Made by a program: the position numbers and the translations under genes
Part shown: piece after piece, positions 1 to 9,475 of the stretch
Numbering within the stretch: position 1 is the stretch's first letter
Layout: every line of letters starts with the position of its first letter
The notes under the pieces: generated by a model
What the model was told of the DNA's origin: nothing
Database searches by the model: none
The model's input: only the letters and a program-made list of their open reading frames with translations
Origin: Caballeronia glebae
Lineage (GTDB): Bacteria; Pseudomonadota; Gammaproteobacteria; Burkholderiales; Burkholderiaceae
DNA length: 64,000 bases
Reading direction: 5' to 3'
Assembly: GCF_001545035.1 (NCBI RefSeq)
Contig: NZ_FCOJ02000024.1
Coordinates: 1 to 64,000, forward strand

Positions 1-171
1 CGGCTGCTCGTTTAGCAGCGTGCCGGCCCTCGGCACCTGCGCCGTGCCCGGCATCGGCACTTGCTGCGCCCACGCCGTGAGCGCGCTCGCACAGGCGATA
101 CTCGCGCCCGCCGCGCGCAGCACACGGCGCGGGCGCGTTGTCGCACGCGGGGAAGAAGATTCGGGTGTCAT
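1..171 (-). CDS. Partial secreted protein, possibly a TpsB/ShlB-type outer-membrane transporter (N-terminus only)
   Basis: The first 57 codons of a gene read leftward out of the window. The start is taken as the ATG at 171, although no clear Shine-Dalgarno precedes it. The residues show a basic twin-Arg stretch (RRVLRAAG), a hydrophobic core and an AWAQQ cleavage region, so the product is exported. The mature start ends in AGTLLNEQP, which resembles the beginning of ShlB/FhaC/HecB two-partner-secretion transporters (usually a residue run like AGxLLxEQ). The family call is an inference from a few residues. It follows the CHAT gene on the same strand with about 50 bp between them, so the two may be co-transcribed. 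Confidence 0.4.
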   Translation of the reverse strand, partial: MTPESSSPRATTRPRRVLRAAGASIACASALTAWAQQVPMPGTAQVPRAGTLLNEQP

Positions 172-221
172 GGCGTCGTTCACTGCTGCATCCTCATCGG
201 GCGGACCGGTTGCATCGGCTT

Positions 222-2348
222 TCAGCGCGCGACCGAGAGCCGCCAGTTGCCCATCAGATCGAAGGGCGCCCAGTAGAACGGATGGGCGAACTTGCTGTCG
301 GCGAGCACGGCGAGCTGCGCGTCGCGCATCGCGTCGATGGCTTCCTCGCCCTTCGTGAGCGAGCCGTAGAACGTGCGCATGGTGAGCGCGGTCGATTCGT
401 CGGCGACGGGCCACATCGACACGAGCAACGCCGACGCGCCCGCATAGAAGAACGCGCGCGTGAAGCCCATGATTTCGTCGCCGCGCTCTATGCGCCCGAG
501 CGCCGTCTCGCACGCGGACAAGGTGACGAGCGCGACCGAATCGAACTTCAGGTTGTAGATGTCCTGCGCGAGCATCGGGTCGGGGCCATCGGCGGGCTGT
601 TTCGCGGGCGCGAGCAGCACGCGCGAATGCAGCGGATCGATGGTGTCGGCCTGCGCATGCGTCGCCACGTGAACGATGCGGCCCCCGGGCGCGTTGTCGC
701 TGAAGCTCTTGCGCGTGACGTCGCCTTGCAGAAAGGTCTCGCGTTGCGCGAAGAGCGGGCCGATCGAGCGGACTTCCGCCTCCGCGCCCGGCAGATCGAA
801 TTCCGGCGAGATGCGCGGATTGCCGAACGCGACGAGATTGCTCGCGATGCGCTGTTGCCGCCGCACGAGCTGCACCGCGATGCTCGCCGATGGCGCGAGC
901 GCGAGCGCATGCCGCTGAATCAAAAATCCATCAGCATTCCTGAGCGCCTGAAACGGCATGTAATGCAGCGCGCCGTTGGGCACGATGACGAGCCGTTCTC
1001 CGGGACGCAGGCCGAGCGGCTGAACGAGCAGCGCATCGAGCTTCGCGCCGTAGGTGAGCGCCTGCGGACGGCCGCGGACGATGGCGTTGCGGAAATCGCT
1101 GACAGCGAGCGTCATGTCGCGACGCGGAATCGGCAGCGTGAAGCCCTGAATGCCGTCGCGCCGCACGACCCACGCGATCATCCTGTCGGGCAAACCGTGA
1201 TATTCGACGATCGCCTCGCCGGGTTTGAGCGCGCTCGTCACGTCGTCGAGCGAGAGCGCGCGCCCGTTCAACTGCGTCTCGTCCACGCCCGACGCGAGCC
1301 GGTTGCGCACGACGTCGAGCAGCGCGCGGCTGCGGCTCTTCTCGGAGAGGCTCCACGCGAGCGCGTAGTCGCCGTCCTCGACGACGAGCGCGATCGTTTC
1401 CTCGAACACCGTCTGCGTATCGGAGAAAAGCCCGGTCTTGAACTCGTCGCTGCGAAAGCGCGCGCGGATGGTTTCCGAATCGTCGAGCGCGGCGAGCCAC
1501 GCTTCGCGCGCGTGGCGCCGGTCGCCGAGCGCGAGGTACGCGCGGCCCATGCCCTCGTGCGCCCACAGGTTGTCGTAGCTCGCGTCCGAGCCGCCTTTGC
1601 CCGCGCTCGCGGAAAACGCGTCGAGCGCCGCCTGCGGCTTGTTTTCCGCGAGCAGCAGATTGCCTTCGATACGGCGGCGCAAGGGCGCGAGCAAGCTGTC
1701 CACCACGCCTGACGTCGTATCGAAGGTCGCGCGCGCGCCGGCCGCGTCGCCGGTTGCGATCTGCGCGTTGGTGATCGAGAGCAGCACCATCGGCCGATAC
1801 CGCGCCGAGGCCACCGCGAGCGCCGCGCGATATTGCCCGAGCGCCGCCGCCGGATCGCCGCGCCGCGCCGCGATATCACCGAGCACCTTGTGCGCGGGCG
1901 CGAGCACTTGCTCCGGGCTCTTCTCGCCGGCCGCGATGGCTTCGTTCGCGTAGCGTTGGGCATCGTCGAGATCGCCGGCGTAGCTGTAGGCGATGGCGAG
2001 ATCGCGGCGTGACAGCGCGCCGAGATGGGCGTCGTCCGTCTGCCGCGCGACGACGAGCGCCCGCGACGCCGCCTCGATGCTCTCGCGGAAATCGCCGCGC
2101 TCGGCCGCCGCCACCGACATGCTGCAGTACGCGTAGCCGTCGAGCTTGACCTGATCGCGCGCGAGCAACAGCCGCCCTTCCTGCGACAGCGTTGCGATGG
2201 TTTCCGCGTCGCGCACGCGGGCTTCGGCCTGGCGCGCGGCCGGCGTGAGCGCTTCATCCGGCGTGGCCGCGTGCTGCGCGGTCTGCGCGTGGACGCTCAA
2301 GGTTGCAACAAGCGCGAGCGCCGCGCATATCCACTCGATCGGTTTCAC
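222..2348 (-). CDS. TPR repeat protein with C-terminal CHAT (caspase-like) protease domain
   Basis: 708 aa. The start is the GTG at 2348: it has a strong GAGGAGG Shine-Dalgarno and is followed at once by a signal peptide (KPIEWICAALALVATLSVHAQ). The open frame runs upstream but that part is not protein-like. Residues of about 30-330 are helical TPR-type repeats. The C-terminal third is a CHAT domain with the caspase-like dyad: His in HVATHAQ and Cys in TLSACETALG, followed by MWPVADE. CHAT domains are clan CD cysteine peptidases, often activated by a partner protein. Here the signal peptide places it in the periplasm or at the surface. The substrate is unknown; a link to the adjacent transporter-like gene is inferred from position only. 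Confidence 0.88.
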   Translation of the reverse strand: MKPIEWICAALALVATLSVHAQTAQHAATPDEALTPAARQAEARVRDAETIATLSQEGRLLLARDQVKLDGYAYCSMSVAAAERGDFRESIEAASRALVVARQTDDAHLGALSRRDLAIAYSYAGDLDDAQRYANEAIAAGEKSPEQVLAPAHKVLGDIAARRGDPAAALGQYRAALAVASARYRPMVLLSITNAQIATGDAAGARATFDTTSGVVDSLLAPLRRRIEGNLLLAENKPQAALDAFSASAGKGGSDASYDNLWAHEGMGRAYLALGDRRHAREAWLAALDDSETIRARFRSDEFKTGLFSDTQTVFEETIALVVEDGDYALAWSLSEKSRSRALLDVVRNRLASGVDETQLNGRALSLDDVTSALKPGEAIVEYHGLPDRMIAWVVRRDGIQGFTLPIPRRDMTLAVSDFRNAIVRGRPQALTYGAKLDALLVQPLGLRPGERLVIVPNGALHYMPFQALRNADGFLIQRHALALAPSASIAVQLVRRQQRIASNLVAFGNPRISPEFDLPGAEAEVRSIGPLFAQRETFLQGDVTRKSFSDNAPGGRIVHVATHAQADTIDPLHSRVLLAPAKQPADGPDPMLAQDIYNLKFDSVALVTLSACETALGRIERGDEIMGFTRAFFYAGASALLVSMWPVADESTALTMRTFYGSLTKGEEAIDAMRDAQLAVLADSKFAHPFYWAPFDLMGNWRLSVAR

Positions 2349-2506
2349 GGATGCCTCCTCGCAGGCCGTCGCCTCGCATCGGCGCAACTGAAGCGGCCGG
2401 CGCGGTGCCATCACTAGACGAAACACCGCGCGCGATTTGAAAAGCGCGGCGGCTTCGTTCGTCTGTTGCTGTGTACGAAGCCACACACGAAGCCACGCCC
2501 GATCCG

Positions 2507-3031
2507 ATGATGGACAGCCCACGTCCGCGCTTATTTCCGTACCTTTGCGCGCTGCTGCTTTGCGCGCTCGCGGCGAGCGCCTGCAAGTCGCCGCCGCCGC
2601 CGCCCGCGCCGACGATCGTGCGTTTGAGCGTGACCGCGCTCGGCGGCGTCAACCCCGATCGCTCGGGCCGTCCGTCGCCGGTCGTCGTGCGCGTGTACGA
2701 ACTCAAGACGACCGCCGCTTTCGACAGCGCCGATTTCTTCACGCTCTACGGCCGCGACCAGGCGACGCTCGGCGGCGATCTCAACGCGAAAAACGAATAC
2801 GTGCTCAGGCCCGGCGACAGCCGCAGCGTCGAGCAGACCGTGCAGCCGGGCACGAAGTTCGTCGCGGTCGTGGCGGCGTATCGCGACATCGAGCGATCGC
2901 GCTGGCGGGCGAGCGCGCCCGTGCCGCCCAACCAGACGACGCTGATGAACGTGCGCATCGACGCCGCCGATGTATCGATCGCCGCGCAGCCCGCGCCGCC
3001 GCCATCGGGAAAGAAACAGGCCGCGAAGTGA
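2507..3031 (+). CDS. tssJ: T6SS outer-membrane lipoprotein TssJ (VasD)
   Basis: 174 aa from the ATG at 2507 (a second ATG follows directly at 2510). TssJ is the outer-membrane lipoprotein that caps the TssJLM membrane complex. The N-terminus has a hydrophobic signal (LFPYLCALLLCALAASA) ending in a lipobox Cys (ASAC-K), and the mature part has the family features: polyproline start, VVVRVYEL, FDSADFFTLY, and a late RWRAS. It opens the T6SS gene run and is divergent from the CHAT gene with about 160 bp between starts. No good Shine-Dalgarno is visible before either ATG, so the exact start is uncertain, but the lipobox is unaffected. Confidence 0.9.
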   Translation: MMDSPRPRLFPYLCALLLCALAASACKSPPPPPAPTIVRLSVTALGGVNPDRSGRPSPVVVRVYELKTTAAFDSADFFTLYGRDQATLGGDLNAKNEYVLRPGDSRSVEQTVQPGTKFVAVVAAYRDIERSRWRASAPVPPNQTTLMNVRIDAADVSIAAQPAPPPSGKKQAAK

Positions 3032-3145
3032 AGGCGCGCGGGTTTGCAAATTCGCCGCGCTAAATCGTTCTTTGAGCGGAGCGTCCGGATTCGCCGGGCG
3101 TAAGCGCGACGCTATCGCCGCGAGCCCACGCCCACACGAGGCACC

Positions 3146-4486
3146 ATGACCTGGCACCAACGCATGATCTGGTCCGAGGGGCTGTTCCTCGAACCGCAGC
3201 ATTTTCAGCAGCACGACCGCTTCATCGAGCATCTCGTGCGCTCGCATACGCGCGCGACCGAGGCGTGGTCGTGGGGCTGGGCTGCCGTGATGCTCGACGA
3301 GATCGCGCTCGGGCTCGGCAAGATCGCGCTCGCGTCCGCGTTCGGCGTGCTGCCCGACGGCACCGCGTTCTCCTTTCCCGACGACGCGAGCGCGCCGCCG
3401 CCGCTCGACATTCCCGCCGACGCGCGCGACGAGATCGTGCTGCTCGCGCTGCCGCTCGCGCGCGCGGGCGCAAAGGAGTTCGACGCCGACGGCCGCATCG
3501 ACGGTCCCATCGACGGCTTGCGCTTTCGCACGACCGACACCTCCGTCGCCGATGTGACGACGAGCACGGACCGCGTCGCGCAGATCCGCGTCGGCGCGCC
3601 GAACCTGCGGCTCATGCTCGCGCGCGACGCCACGGACGCCTTCGCGACCATCGGACTCGCGCGCGTGCTCGAACGGCGCGCGGACAATCGCGTGCTGCTC
3701 GATCCCGCCTACATCCCGCCGATGCTCCACGCGCACGCCGACCCGCGCCTGCTGGGTTACGCGCAGGAGCTTGCCGCGCTCGTGCATCAGCATGCCGACC
3801 GGCTGGCGAGCCGCCTCGCGAATCCGGGGCGCGGCGGCGTCGCGGAAATCGCCGATTTTCTGTTGCTGCAAACGCTCAATCGCTTCGAGCCGCAGTACGC
3901 GCATCTGCTGCAGGTGCCGCTCCTGCATCCCGAGCGCCTGTATCAGACGACGCTCGCGCTCGCCGGGGATCTCGCCGCGTTCGACGAGCGCCGCCGCGTG
4001 CTCGCGTATCCGCCCTATCGTCACGACGATCTCGCCACGTCGTTCGAGCCGCTCATGCGCGACGTGCGGCAACTGATCGGACAGGTGCGCGAACCCGATG
4101 CCGTCGCGATCGAATTGCAAAGCCGCAAGCCCGGCGTGCGCGTCGCGCTCATCAACGATCTGGAACTCGTGCGCAGCGCCGGCTTCGTGCTCGCCGCGAA
4201 CGCGCAGATGCCGGGCGAAGCGCTGCGCACGCGCTTTCCGACGCAGGTGAAGATCGCGCCCGCGGAAAAGCTGCGCGATCTCGTCAATCTCGCGCTGCCG
4301 GGCATCGGCCTGCGCGCGATGCCGGTCGCGCCGCGCCAGATTCCGTTTCACGCGGGCTTCTCCTACTTCGAGCTGGATCGCGGCGGCGAGCTGTGGAAGG
4401 AGCTGGAGCAGACCGGCAACCTGGCGATGTATATCGCGGGCGATTTTCCGGCGCTCGAACTGGAGTTCTGGGCCATCCGGCGCTGA
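3146..4486 (+). CDS. tssK: T6SS baseplate-membrane connector TssK
   Basis: 446 aa, the normal TssK length. TssK forms trimers that join the T6SS baseplate to the TssL/TssM cytoplasmic domains. The opening MTWHQRMIWSEGLFLEPQHF is the hallmark of the family, and the C-terminal shoulder/head part (LPGIGLRAMPVAPRQIPFH, AGFSYFELD) is intact. A GAGG Shine-Dalgarno sits 5 nt before the ATG. It follows tssJ after 114 bp in which no gene is seen, and precedes tssL after a 9-bp tandem repeat. Confidence 0.95.
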   Translation: MTWHQRMIWSEGLFLEPQHFQQHDRFIEHLVRSHTRATEAWSWGWAAVMLDEIALGLGKIALASAFGVLPDGTAFSFPDDASAPPPLDIPADARDEIVLLALPLARAGAKEFDADGRIDGPIDGLRFRTTDTSVADVTTSTDRVAQIRVGAPNLRLMLARDATDAFATIGLARVLERRADNRVLLDPAYIPPMLHAHADPRLLGYAQELAALVHQHADRLASRLANPGRGGVAEIADFLLLQTLNRFEPQYAHLLQVPLLHPERLYQTTLALAGDLAAFDERRRVLAYPPYRHDDLATSFEPLMRDVRQLIGQVREPDAVAIELQSRKPGVRVALINDLELVRSAGFVLAANAQMPGEALRTRFPTQVKIAPAEKLRDLVNLALPGIGLRAMPVAPRQIPFHAGFSYFELDRGGELWKELEQTGNLAMYIAGDFPALELEFWAIRR

Positions 4487-4487
4487 G

Positions 4488-4520
4488 GTCATTGAAGTCA
4501 TTGAAGTCATTGAGGTCATC
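4488..4520 (+). repeat. 9-bp tandem repeat in the tssK-tssL spacer
   Basis: GTCATTGAA at 4488-4496 and 4497-4505, then GTCATTGAG at 4506-4514 and a partial GTCATC. The array fills nearly the entire 41-bp gap between the tssK stop and the tssL ATG at 4528. The only Shine-Dalgarno-like bases (GAGG) are in the last unit, 12 nt from the start codon, so copy number would change the spacing of the translation signal. Confidence 0.9.
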
Positions 4521-4527
4521 CAACGAC

Positions 4528-5844
4528 ATGACGAACCACGACGATCCCTTCGCCGGATTCGAATCCGACCAGACGATGATCAAGCCCAATCCCGGCGCGC
4601 GGCGGCGCGGCGCGGGCGGCGGGAGCACGCAAGGCCCGTTCGCGCCGGGCGCGGCGACCGGCTCCGATGCGCGCGCTTTCGACGCCGCCTTCGCGCCCGG
4701 CGGCGCGGTGAATCCGCTGGTCGCGGCGTGCGCGCCGCTCTTGCAACTCGCCGTTCGCATCCGCGCGATGAGCGCCTGCGCCGATCCCGCCGCGCTGCGC
4801 GATGCGCTCGCCGCGGGCGTGCGCCGTTTCGAGGACGAAGCGCGCACGAGCGGCGTCGCGGCGGAACAGGTGACGGCGGCGCGCTACATCGTCTGCACGA
4901 TGATCGACGAAGCCGCCTCGGGCACGCCGTGGGGCGCGGGCGTCTGGGCGCGGCAAAGCCTGCTCGTGACGTTTCACAACGAGGCGTGGGGCGGCGAGAA
5001 GGTTTTCCAGTTGCTCGCGCGGCTCGCGCAGAAGCCCGCGCAACATCTGCATCTGCTGGAACTGGCGAGCATGGTGCTCGCGCTCGGCTTCGAGGGACGT
5101 TATCGCGTGGCCGCGCAAGGCAGACAAACGCTCGACGCGATCCGCGCGCGGCTTTATCAACTGATCCGCAAGGAGCGCGGCGAGCCCGAGCGCGCGCTGT
5201 CGCCGCACTGGCAAGGCGTGCCGACGGCGCGGCGCCGCGCGACCGACGTGCTGCCGGTGTGGGTCGTCGGCGCGTTCGCGCTGCTGCTGCTCGCGCTCGC
5301 CTGGCTCGCGATGAGCTTCCAGCTCGGCAGGCTGTCCGACCCGGCGTTCGACACGCTCGCGTCGATCCGCGCGGGCGCACAACGGCCGCTCGTCGTGACG
5401 CAGGCGGCGAAGCCCCGGCTGGCCGAATTCCTCGCGCAGGAAATCCGCGATGGCCTCGTCGCCGTCGATGACCGCGTCGATCGCTCGGTCGTCACGCTGC
5501 ACGGCGACAACGTCTTCAGGCCCGGCAGCGCCGATGTCTCCGCACAGATGCGGCCGTTGCTGGCGCGCATCGCGGCGGCGCTGAACGCGGTGCCCGGCAA
5601 CGTGCTCGTGACGGGCCACACCGACGACCGGCCGATCCGCTCGGCGCGCTTCCCGTCGAACTGGGAGCTTTCGCAGGAGCGCGCGGCGAACGTGCGCGAT
5701 TTGCTCGCCGCGACGGTCGCGCCCGAACGCCTCAAGGCCGAAGGCAAAGGCGACGCCGATCCCGTCGCGCCGAACGACTCGCCCGCCGGCCGCGCGCGCA
5801 ACCGGCGCGTCGAGGTGACGCTGTTCGCGAAGCCCGGGTCCTGA
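4528..5844 (+). CDS. tssL: T6SS inner-membrane protein TssL (DotU/IcmH) with C-terminal OmpA-like domain
   Basis: 438 aa. Start chosen at ATG 4528 (MTNHDDPF), since the frame upstream is only a shadow of tssK. Residues about 60-240 are the DotU cytoplasmic domain (CTMIDEAASGTPWG, LLVTFHNEAWGGEKVF), then one transmembrane helix (VLPVWVVGAFALLLLALAW), then an OmpA/MotB peptidoglycan-binding domain with GHTDDRPI and RNRRVEVTLF. It is thus an extended TssL that can anchor to the cell wall itself. The N-terminal tail holds DQTMIKPNPG (Thr16), like the Thr that PpkA kinases phosphorylate in other TssL proteins. It ends 1 nt before the tssM start. Confidence 0.95.
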   Translation: MTNHDDPFAGFESDQTMIKPNPGARRRGAGGGSTQGPFAPGAATGSDARAFDAAFAPGGAVNPLVAACAPLLQLAVRIRAMSACADPAALRDALAAGVRRFEDEARTSGVAAEQVTAARYIVCTMIDEAASGTPWGAGVWARQSLLVTFHNEAWGGEKVFQLLARLAQKPAQHLHLLELASMVLALGFEGRYRVAAQGRQTLDAIRARLYQLIRKERGEPERALSPHWQGVPTARRRATDVLPVWVVGAFALLLLALAWLAMSFQLGRLSDPAFDTLASIRAGAQRPLVVTQAAKPRLAEFLAQEIRDGLVAVDDRVDRSVVTLHGDNVFRPGSADVSAQMRPLLARIAAALNAVPGNVLVTGHTDDRPIRSARFPSNWELSQERAANVRDLLAATVAPERLKAEGKGDADPVAPNDSPAGRARNRRVEVTLFAKPGS

Positions 5845-5845
5845 C

Positions 5846-8800
5846 ATGAAAAAGCTTTTCTCGATCCTCTTTCATCCGGTGCTGCTGCTGATCGTCGGGC
5901 TGCTGCTCGTTTCGGCCGCGATCTGGATCGCCGGGCCGCTGCTGTCGTTCGCGCATGGCTATCCGCTCGAATCGACGACGGCGCGCTTCATTGCGATCGG
6001 CTGCATCGTTCTTTTGTTCGTGCTGCGGCGGCTTTGGGCGGCGTGGCGCGCTCGGCAGACGCAGGCCGCGCTCAACGCCGGGCTCGCCGCGCCTCGCGAA
6101 GCGCCGCGCCGCGAAACCGCCGCGCCGAACGCGGGCGAAGCGGAAGTCGCGACGCTCGGCAAGCGTTTCGACGAAGCGTTGACAGTGCTGCGCGACGCGC
6201 GCATCGCCGCGTCCGGAAGAAAACCAGGCTGGCGCGACTGGGTCACGCTTTCGGGCCGGCAATATCTGTATCAGTTGCCGTGGTACATGTTCATCGGCGC
6301 GCCGGGCGCGGGCAAGACCACGGCGCTGGTGCATTCGGGCTTGCGCTTTCCGCTCGCGGAGCGTTTCGGCACCGACAAGATTCGCGGCGTCGGCGGCACG
6401 CGCAACTGCGACTGGTGGTTCACCGACGAAGCCGTGCTCATCGACACCGCCGGGCGCTACACGACTCACGAGAGCGACCGCGAGACGGATCAAACCGCGT
6501 GGCAAGGCTTTCTCGCGCTCCTTAAAAAGACGCGCCCGCGTCAGCCGATCAACGGCGTGCTGTTGACGCTCGCCGTCCCCGATCTGCTCGCCGCGACGCA
6601 AGCGAGTACCGGCGAGAGCGCGGCGATCTTGCGCGCGCGCATGCGCGAGTTGATGCAGGCGTTCGGCACGCGCTTTCCGGTCTATGTGCTCGTCACCAAG
6701 ACGGATCTGCTCGCGGGTTTCACGGAGTTTTTCGCGGACATGTCGAAGGAAGAGCGCGCGCAGGTGTTCGGCTTCACGTTCCCGTACGATCCGAAACGCC
6801 CGCTCACCGAAGCCGATTTCGGCGCGCGTGTCGACGCCGAGCTTGACGCGCTCGAAGCGCGGCTCGTCGCGCGCCTGGCCGAGCGCCTGAACGCGGAAAG
6901 CGGACTCGCGCAGCGCGCCGCGATCATGAGTTTTCCGCAACAGTTCGCGGCGCTGAAACCGCTCGTCGCCGAGGCTCTGCGCGCGACCTTCGTCCAGTCG
7001 AAACACGACGATGCGCCGCTCCTGCGCGGCGTCTACTTCACGAGCGGCACGCAGGAAGGCACGCCGATCGATCGCGTGCTCGGCTCGCTCGCGCGCGCGT
7101 TCGGCATCGAGCGCGGCGTGCAGCCGCCGCGTCCGTCGAGCGGGCGCAGCTTCTTTCTGGAGCGGCTTCTGACGCAGGTCGTGTTCGCCGAACAAGGAAT
7201 CGCCGGATCGAATCTGCAATGGGCGCGCAAAAAGCATCTGTGGCGGCTCGGCGCTTATGCGGCGATCGCGGCCGTGACGCTCGGCGCGCTCGCGCTCTGG
7301 GGCACGAGCTATCTGCGCAATCGCGCGTATGTGGCGGACGTCGGTCACACCGCGCACGCGGCGAAGGAAGCCGTGGCGGGAACCTCGGCGGCGGGCACGA
7401 ATCTCGTCGCGCTGTTGCCGTTGCTGTCGGCGGTGCGCGCGCTTGCTTCGACGCCGCAAGTCGATGCGCACAATCCGCCGCTCGCGATGCAATGGGGCCT
7501 GTGGCAAGGCGCGAAACTCGACGCCGGCGCGACGGGCGCTTACGAGCGTCTTCTGACCGATCTGTTCCTGCCGAAGCTCGCGGCGCGCATCGAGGAACAG
7601 GCGCGCGGCGCGACGCCCGCGAATCCCGGCTACGCGTATGAAGCGCTCAAGGCGTATCTGATGCTGAACCAGCCCGATCATCAGGATGCCGATGCGCTCA
7701 AGGCATGGATTCTCACCGACTGGGACCGCTCGCTGCCGCGCGAGGTCGGCAACGAGGAACGCGCCGCGCTCAGCCGGCATCTCGATGCGCTGTTCGCGCG
7801 CGGCGTCGTGCATCCGAATCTGCCGTTCGACGAGCGTCTCGTCGCGCATCTGCGCGGCATGCTCGCCGCGAGCACGCTCGCGCAGCGCGTGTACGGGCGC
7901 GTGAAGCAGCAAGGCGTCGGCGCGGATTATCCGGAATTCACCGTGGCGCATGCGGGCGGACCGAACGCGTCGCTCGTCTTCACGCGTTCGAGCGGCGCGC
8001 CGCTCACGCGCGGCGTGCCGGGGCTCTATTCGTTCGACGGCTATCACAAGGCGTTCCTCAAAGCCGTCGATGAAACCGCCGCGCAACTTGCCGCCGACGA
8101 GCCGTGGGTGCTCGGCATCCGCGACCAGAGCGGCCTGCCGCGCGGCGATCCGGCGGCGATGCAGCGCCTCACCGAAGACGTGCGGCTGCTCTATCTTCAG
8201 GATTACGCGCGAATCTGGAACGACTTTCTGAACGATATCCGCGTCGTGCGCGCGGACACGCTTTCGCAGTCGGCGCAGATCGCGCGCATCCTGTCCGCGC
8301 CCGACTCGCCGCTCGCCGCGCTCGCGAAGGCGGCGTCGCGCGAGACGACGCTCGGCGCGAAGCCCGAAAGCGAAACGACCGTCGTCGATCGCGCCAACGA
8401 CAAGATCGGCGCGGCGCGCGAGAAGCTGCTCAAGGTCATCCGCGGGTCCGATCCCACGCAGATCGCGCCGGTCGCGCCGGGCGCGCAACTGGAAAGCATC
8501 GTCGATGACCGGTTCACCGGCCTGCGCGCGCTCGTGACGAGTCCGGGCGCGGGGCAGGCCGCGCCGATCGCGCAGACGCTCGCTGTCATCAACGACGTCT
8601 ACACGTATCTCAGCGCCACCGACGAAGCCCTGCAGCAGAAGACCGCGCCGCCGCCGTCGGACGCGCCGGCGAAGCTGCGCACGCAGGCCGCGCGCATGCC
8701 CGAGCCGATCCGCTCCGCGCTGCTCGATCTGGGCAGCCAGGGCGCGGCGCAGTCGCAGGAGGCGCGGCGCGTGAATTTGTCGGCGGATCTGAAGGAGTCG

Positions 8801-9475
8801 ATCTCGGCGTTCTGCGTTCGCGCGGTGAGCGGGCGCTATCCGTTCAATCCGAATTCGGCGCGCGACGTGCTGCCCGAGGACTTCGGCACGCTGTTCGCGC
8901 CGGGCGGCAAGTTCGACGATTTCTTTCAGAAGAACCTCGCGCCCGACGTCGATGTTTCCGCGAAACCCTGGGCGTTCAAGAAGTCCGATTCGTCCGCGTC
9001 GCAGATCAGCCCGGCCGGACTCGCGCAGTTCGAGCGCGCCGCGACGATCCGCGGCGTGTTCTTTCGCGGCGGGGGCAAGACGCCCGCGCTCGCGTTGCAG
9101 TTCAAGCCGCTCGACATGGACCCGGCGATTCTCTCCTTCACGCTCGATGTCGACGGGCAGGTGCTCACCTACGCGCATGGCCCGCAGATCGCGACGGCGG
9201 TTCAGTGGCCCGGCACGCGCGGCTCGGGACGCGTGAGCCTGCAACTCACGCCGCCGCCGACGAGCGGCGCGAGCAATCTCGTGTTCGAGGGACCGTGGGC
9301 GCTGTTTCGCATGTTCGACCGGCTCGACGTGCAGCCGACCGAACAGCCGGAGCGCTTCATCGTCACGTTCGATGTCGAAGGGCGCAAGACGCGCTTCGAA
9401 GTGACGGCGAACAGCGTCGAGAATCCATTCCGGCTCGCCGATCTACGCGCGTTCTCGTGTCCGGAGCGGCTATGA
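5846..9475 (+). CDS. tssM: T6SS inner-membrane scaffold TssM (IcmF)
   Basis: 1209 aa, full length. TssM spans the inner membrane, binds TssL in the cytoplasm and TssJ in the periplasm. Two N-terminal transmembrane helices (residues about 8-30 and 48-62) precede a cytoplasmic NTPase-like domain with an intact Walker A (GAPGAGKTT, about residues 151-159) and IDTAGRY. A third helix near residue 470 (LGAYAAIAAVTLGALALWGTSYL) leads to the long periplasmic part, ending in the IcmF C-terminal beta domain (FEGPWALFRMFDRL). Start ATG 5846 lies one base after the tssL stop, so translation is likely coupled; the stop overlaps the tagF start. Confidence 0.96.
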   Translation: MKKLFSILFHPVLLLIVGLLLVSAAIWIAGPLLSFAHGYPLESTTARFIAIGCIVLLFVLRRLWAAWRARQTQAALNAGLAAPREAPRRETAAPNAGEAEVATLGKRFDEALTVLRDARIAASGRKPGWRDWVTLSGRQYLYQLPWYMFIGAPGAGKTTALVHSGLRFPLAERFGTDKIRGVGGTRNCDWWFTDEAVLIDTAGRYTTHESDRETDQTAWQGFLALLKKTRPRQPINGVLLTLAVPDLLAATQASTGESAAILRARMRELMQAFGTRFPVYVLVTKTDLLAGFTEFFADMSKEERAQVFGFTFPYDPKRPLTEADFGARVDAELDALEARLVARLAERLNAESGLAQRAAIMSFPQQFAALKPLVAEALRATFVQSKHDDAPLLRGVYFTSGTQEGTPIDRVLGSLARAFGIERGVQPPRPSSGRSFFLERLLTQVVFAEQGIAGSNLQWARKKHLWRLGAYAAIAAVTLGALALWGTSYLRNRAYVADVGHTAHAAKEAVAGTSAAGTNLVALLPLLSAVRALASTPQVDAHNPPLAMQWGLWQGAKLDAGATGAYERLLTDLFLPKLAARIEEQARGATPANPGYAYEALKAYLMLNQPDHQDADALKAWILTDWDRSLPREVGNEERAALSRHLDALFARGVVHPNLPFDERLVAHLRGMLAASTLAQRVYGRVKQQGVGADYPEFTVAHAGGPNASLVFTRSSGAPLTRGVPGLYSFDGYHKAFLKAVDETAAQLAADEPWVLGIRDQSGLPRGDPAAMQRLTEDVRLLYLQDYARIWNDFLNDIRVVRADTLSQSAQIARILSAPDSPLAALAKAASRETTLGAKPESETTVVDRANDKIGAAREKLLKVIRGSDPTQIAPVAPGAQLESIVDDRFTGLRALVTSPGAGQAAPIAQTLAVINDVYTYLSATDEALQQKTAPPPSDAPAKLRTQAARMPEPIRSALLDLGSQGAAQSQEARRVNLSADLKESISAFCVRAVSGRYPFNPNSARDVLPEDFGTLFAPGGKFDDFFQKNLAPDVDVSAKPWAFKKSDSSASQISPAGLAQFERAATIRGVFFRGGGKTPALALQFKPLDMDPAILSFTLDVDGQVLTYAHGPQIATAVQWPGTRGSGRVSLQLTPPPTSGASNLVFEGPWALFRMFDRLDVQPTEQPERFIVTFDVEGRKTRFEVTANSVENPFRLADLRAFSCPERL

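Noticed and set aside
138..1712. Long plus-strand open frame of 524 codons
   Set aside because: Arg/His-rich translation antisense to the CHAT gene; an artefact of high third-position GC.
2531..4519. Minus-strand open frame beginning with a repeated MTS motif
   Set aside because: Antisense to tssJ and tssK; the MTS repeat is only the 9-bp DNA repeat read in reverse.
5732..9244. Minus-strand open frame of 1170 codons
   Set aside because: Exactly antisense to tssM, extremely Arg-rich, no domain or start signal; a shadow frame.
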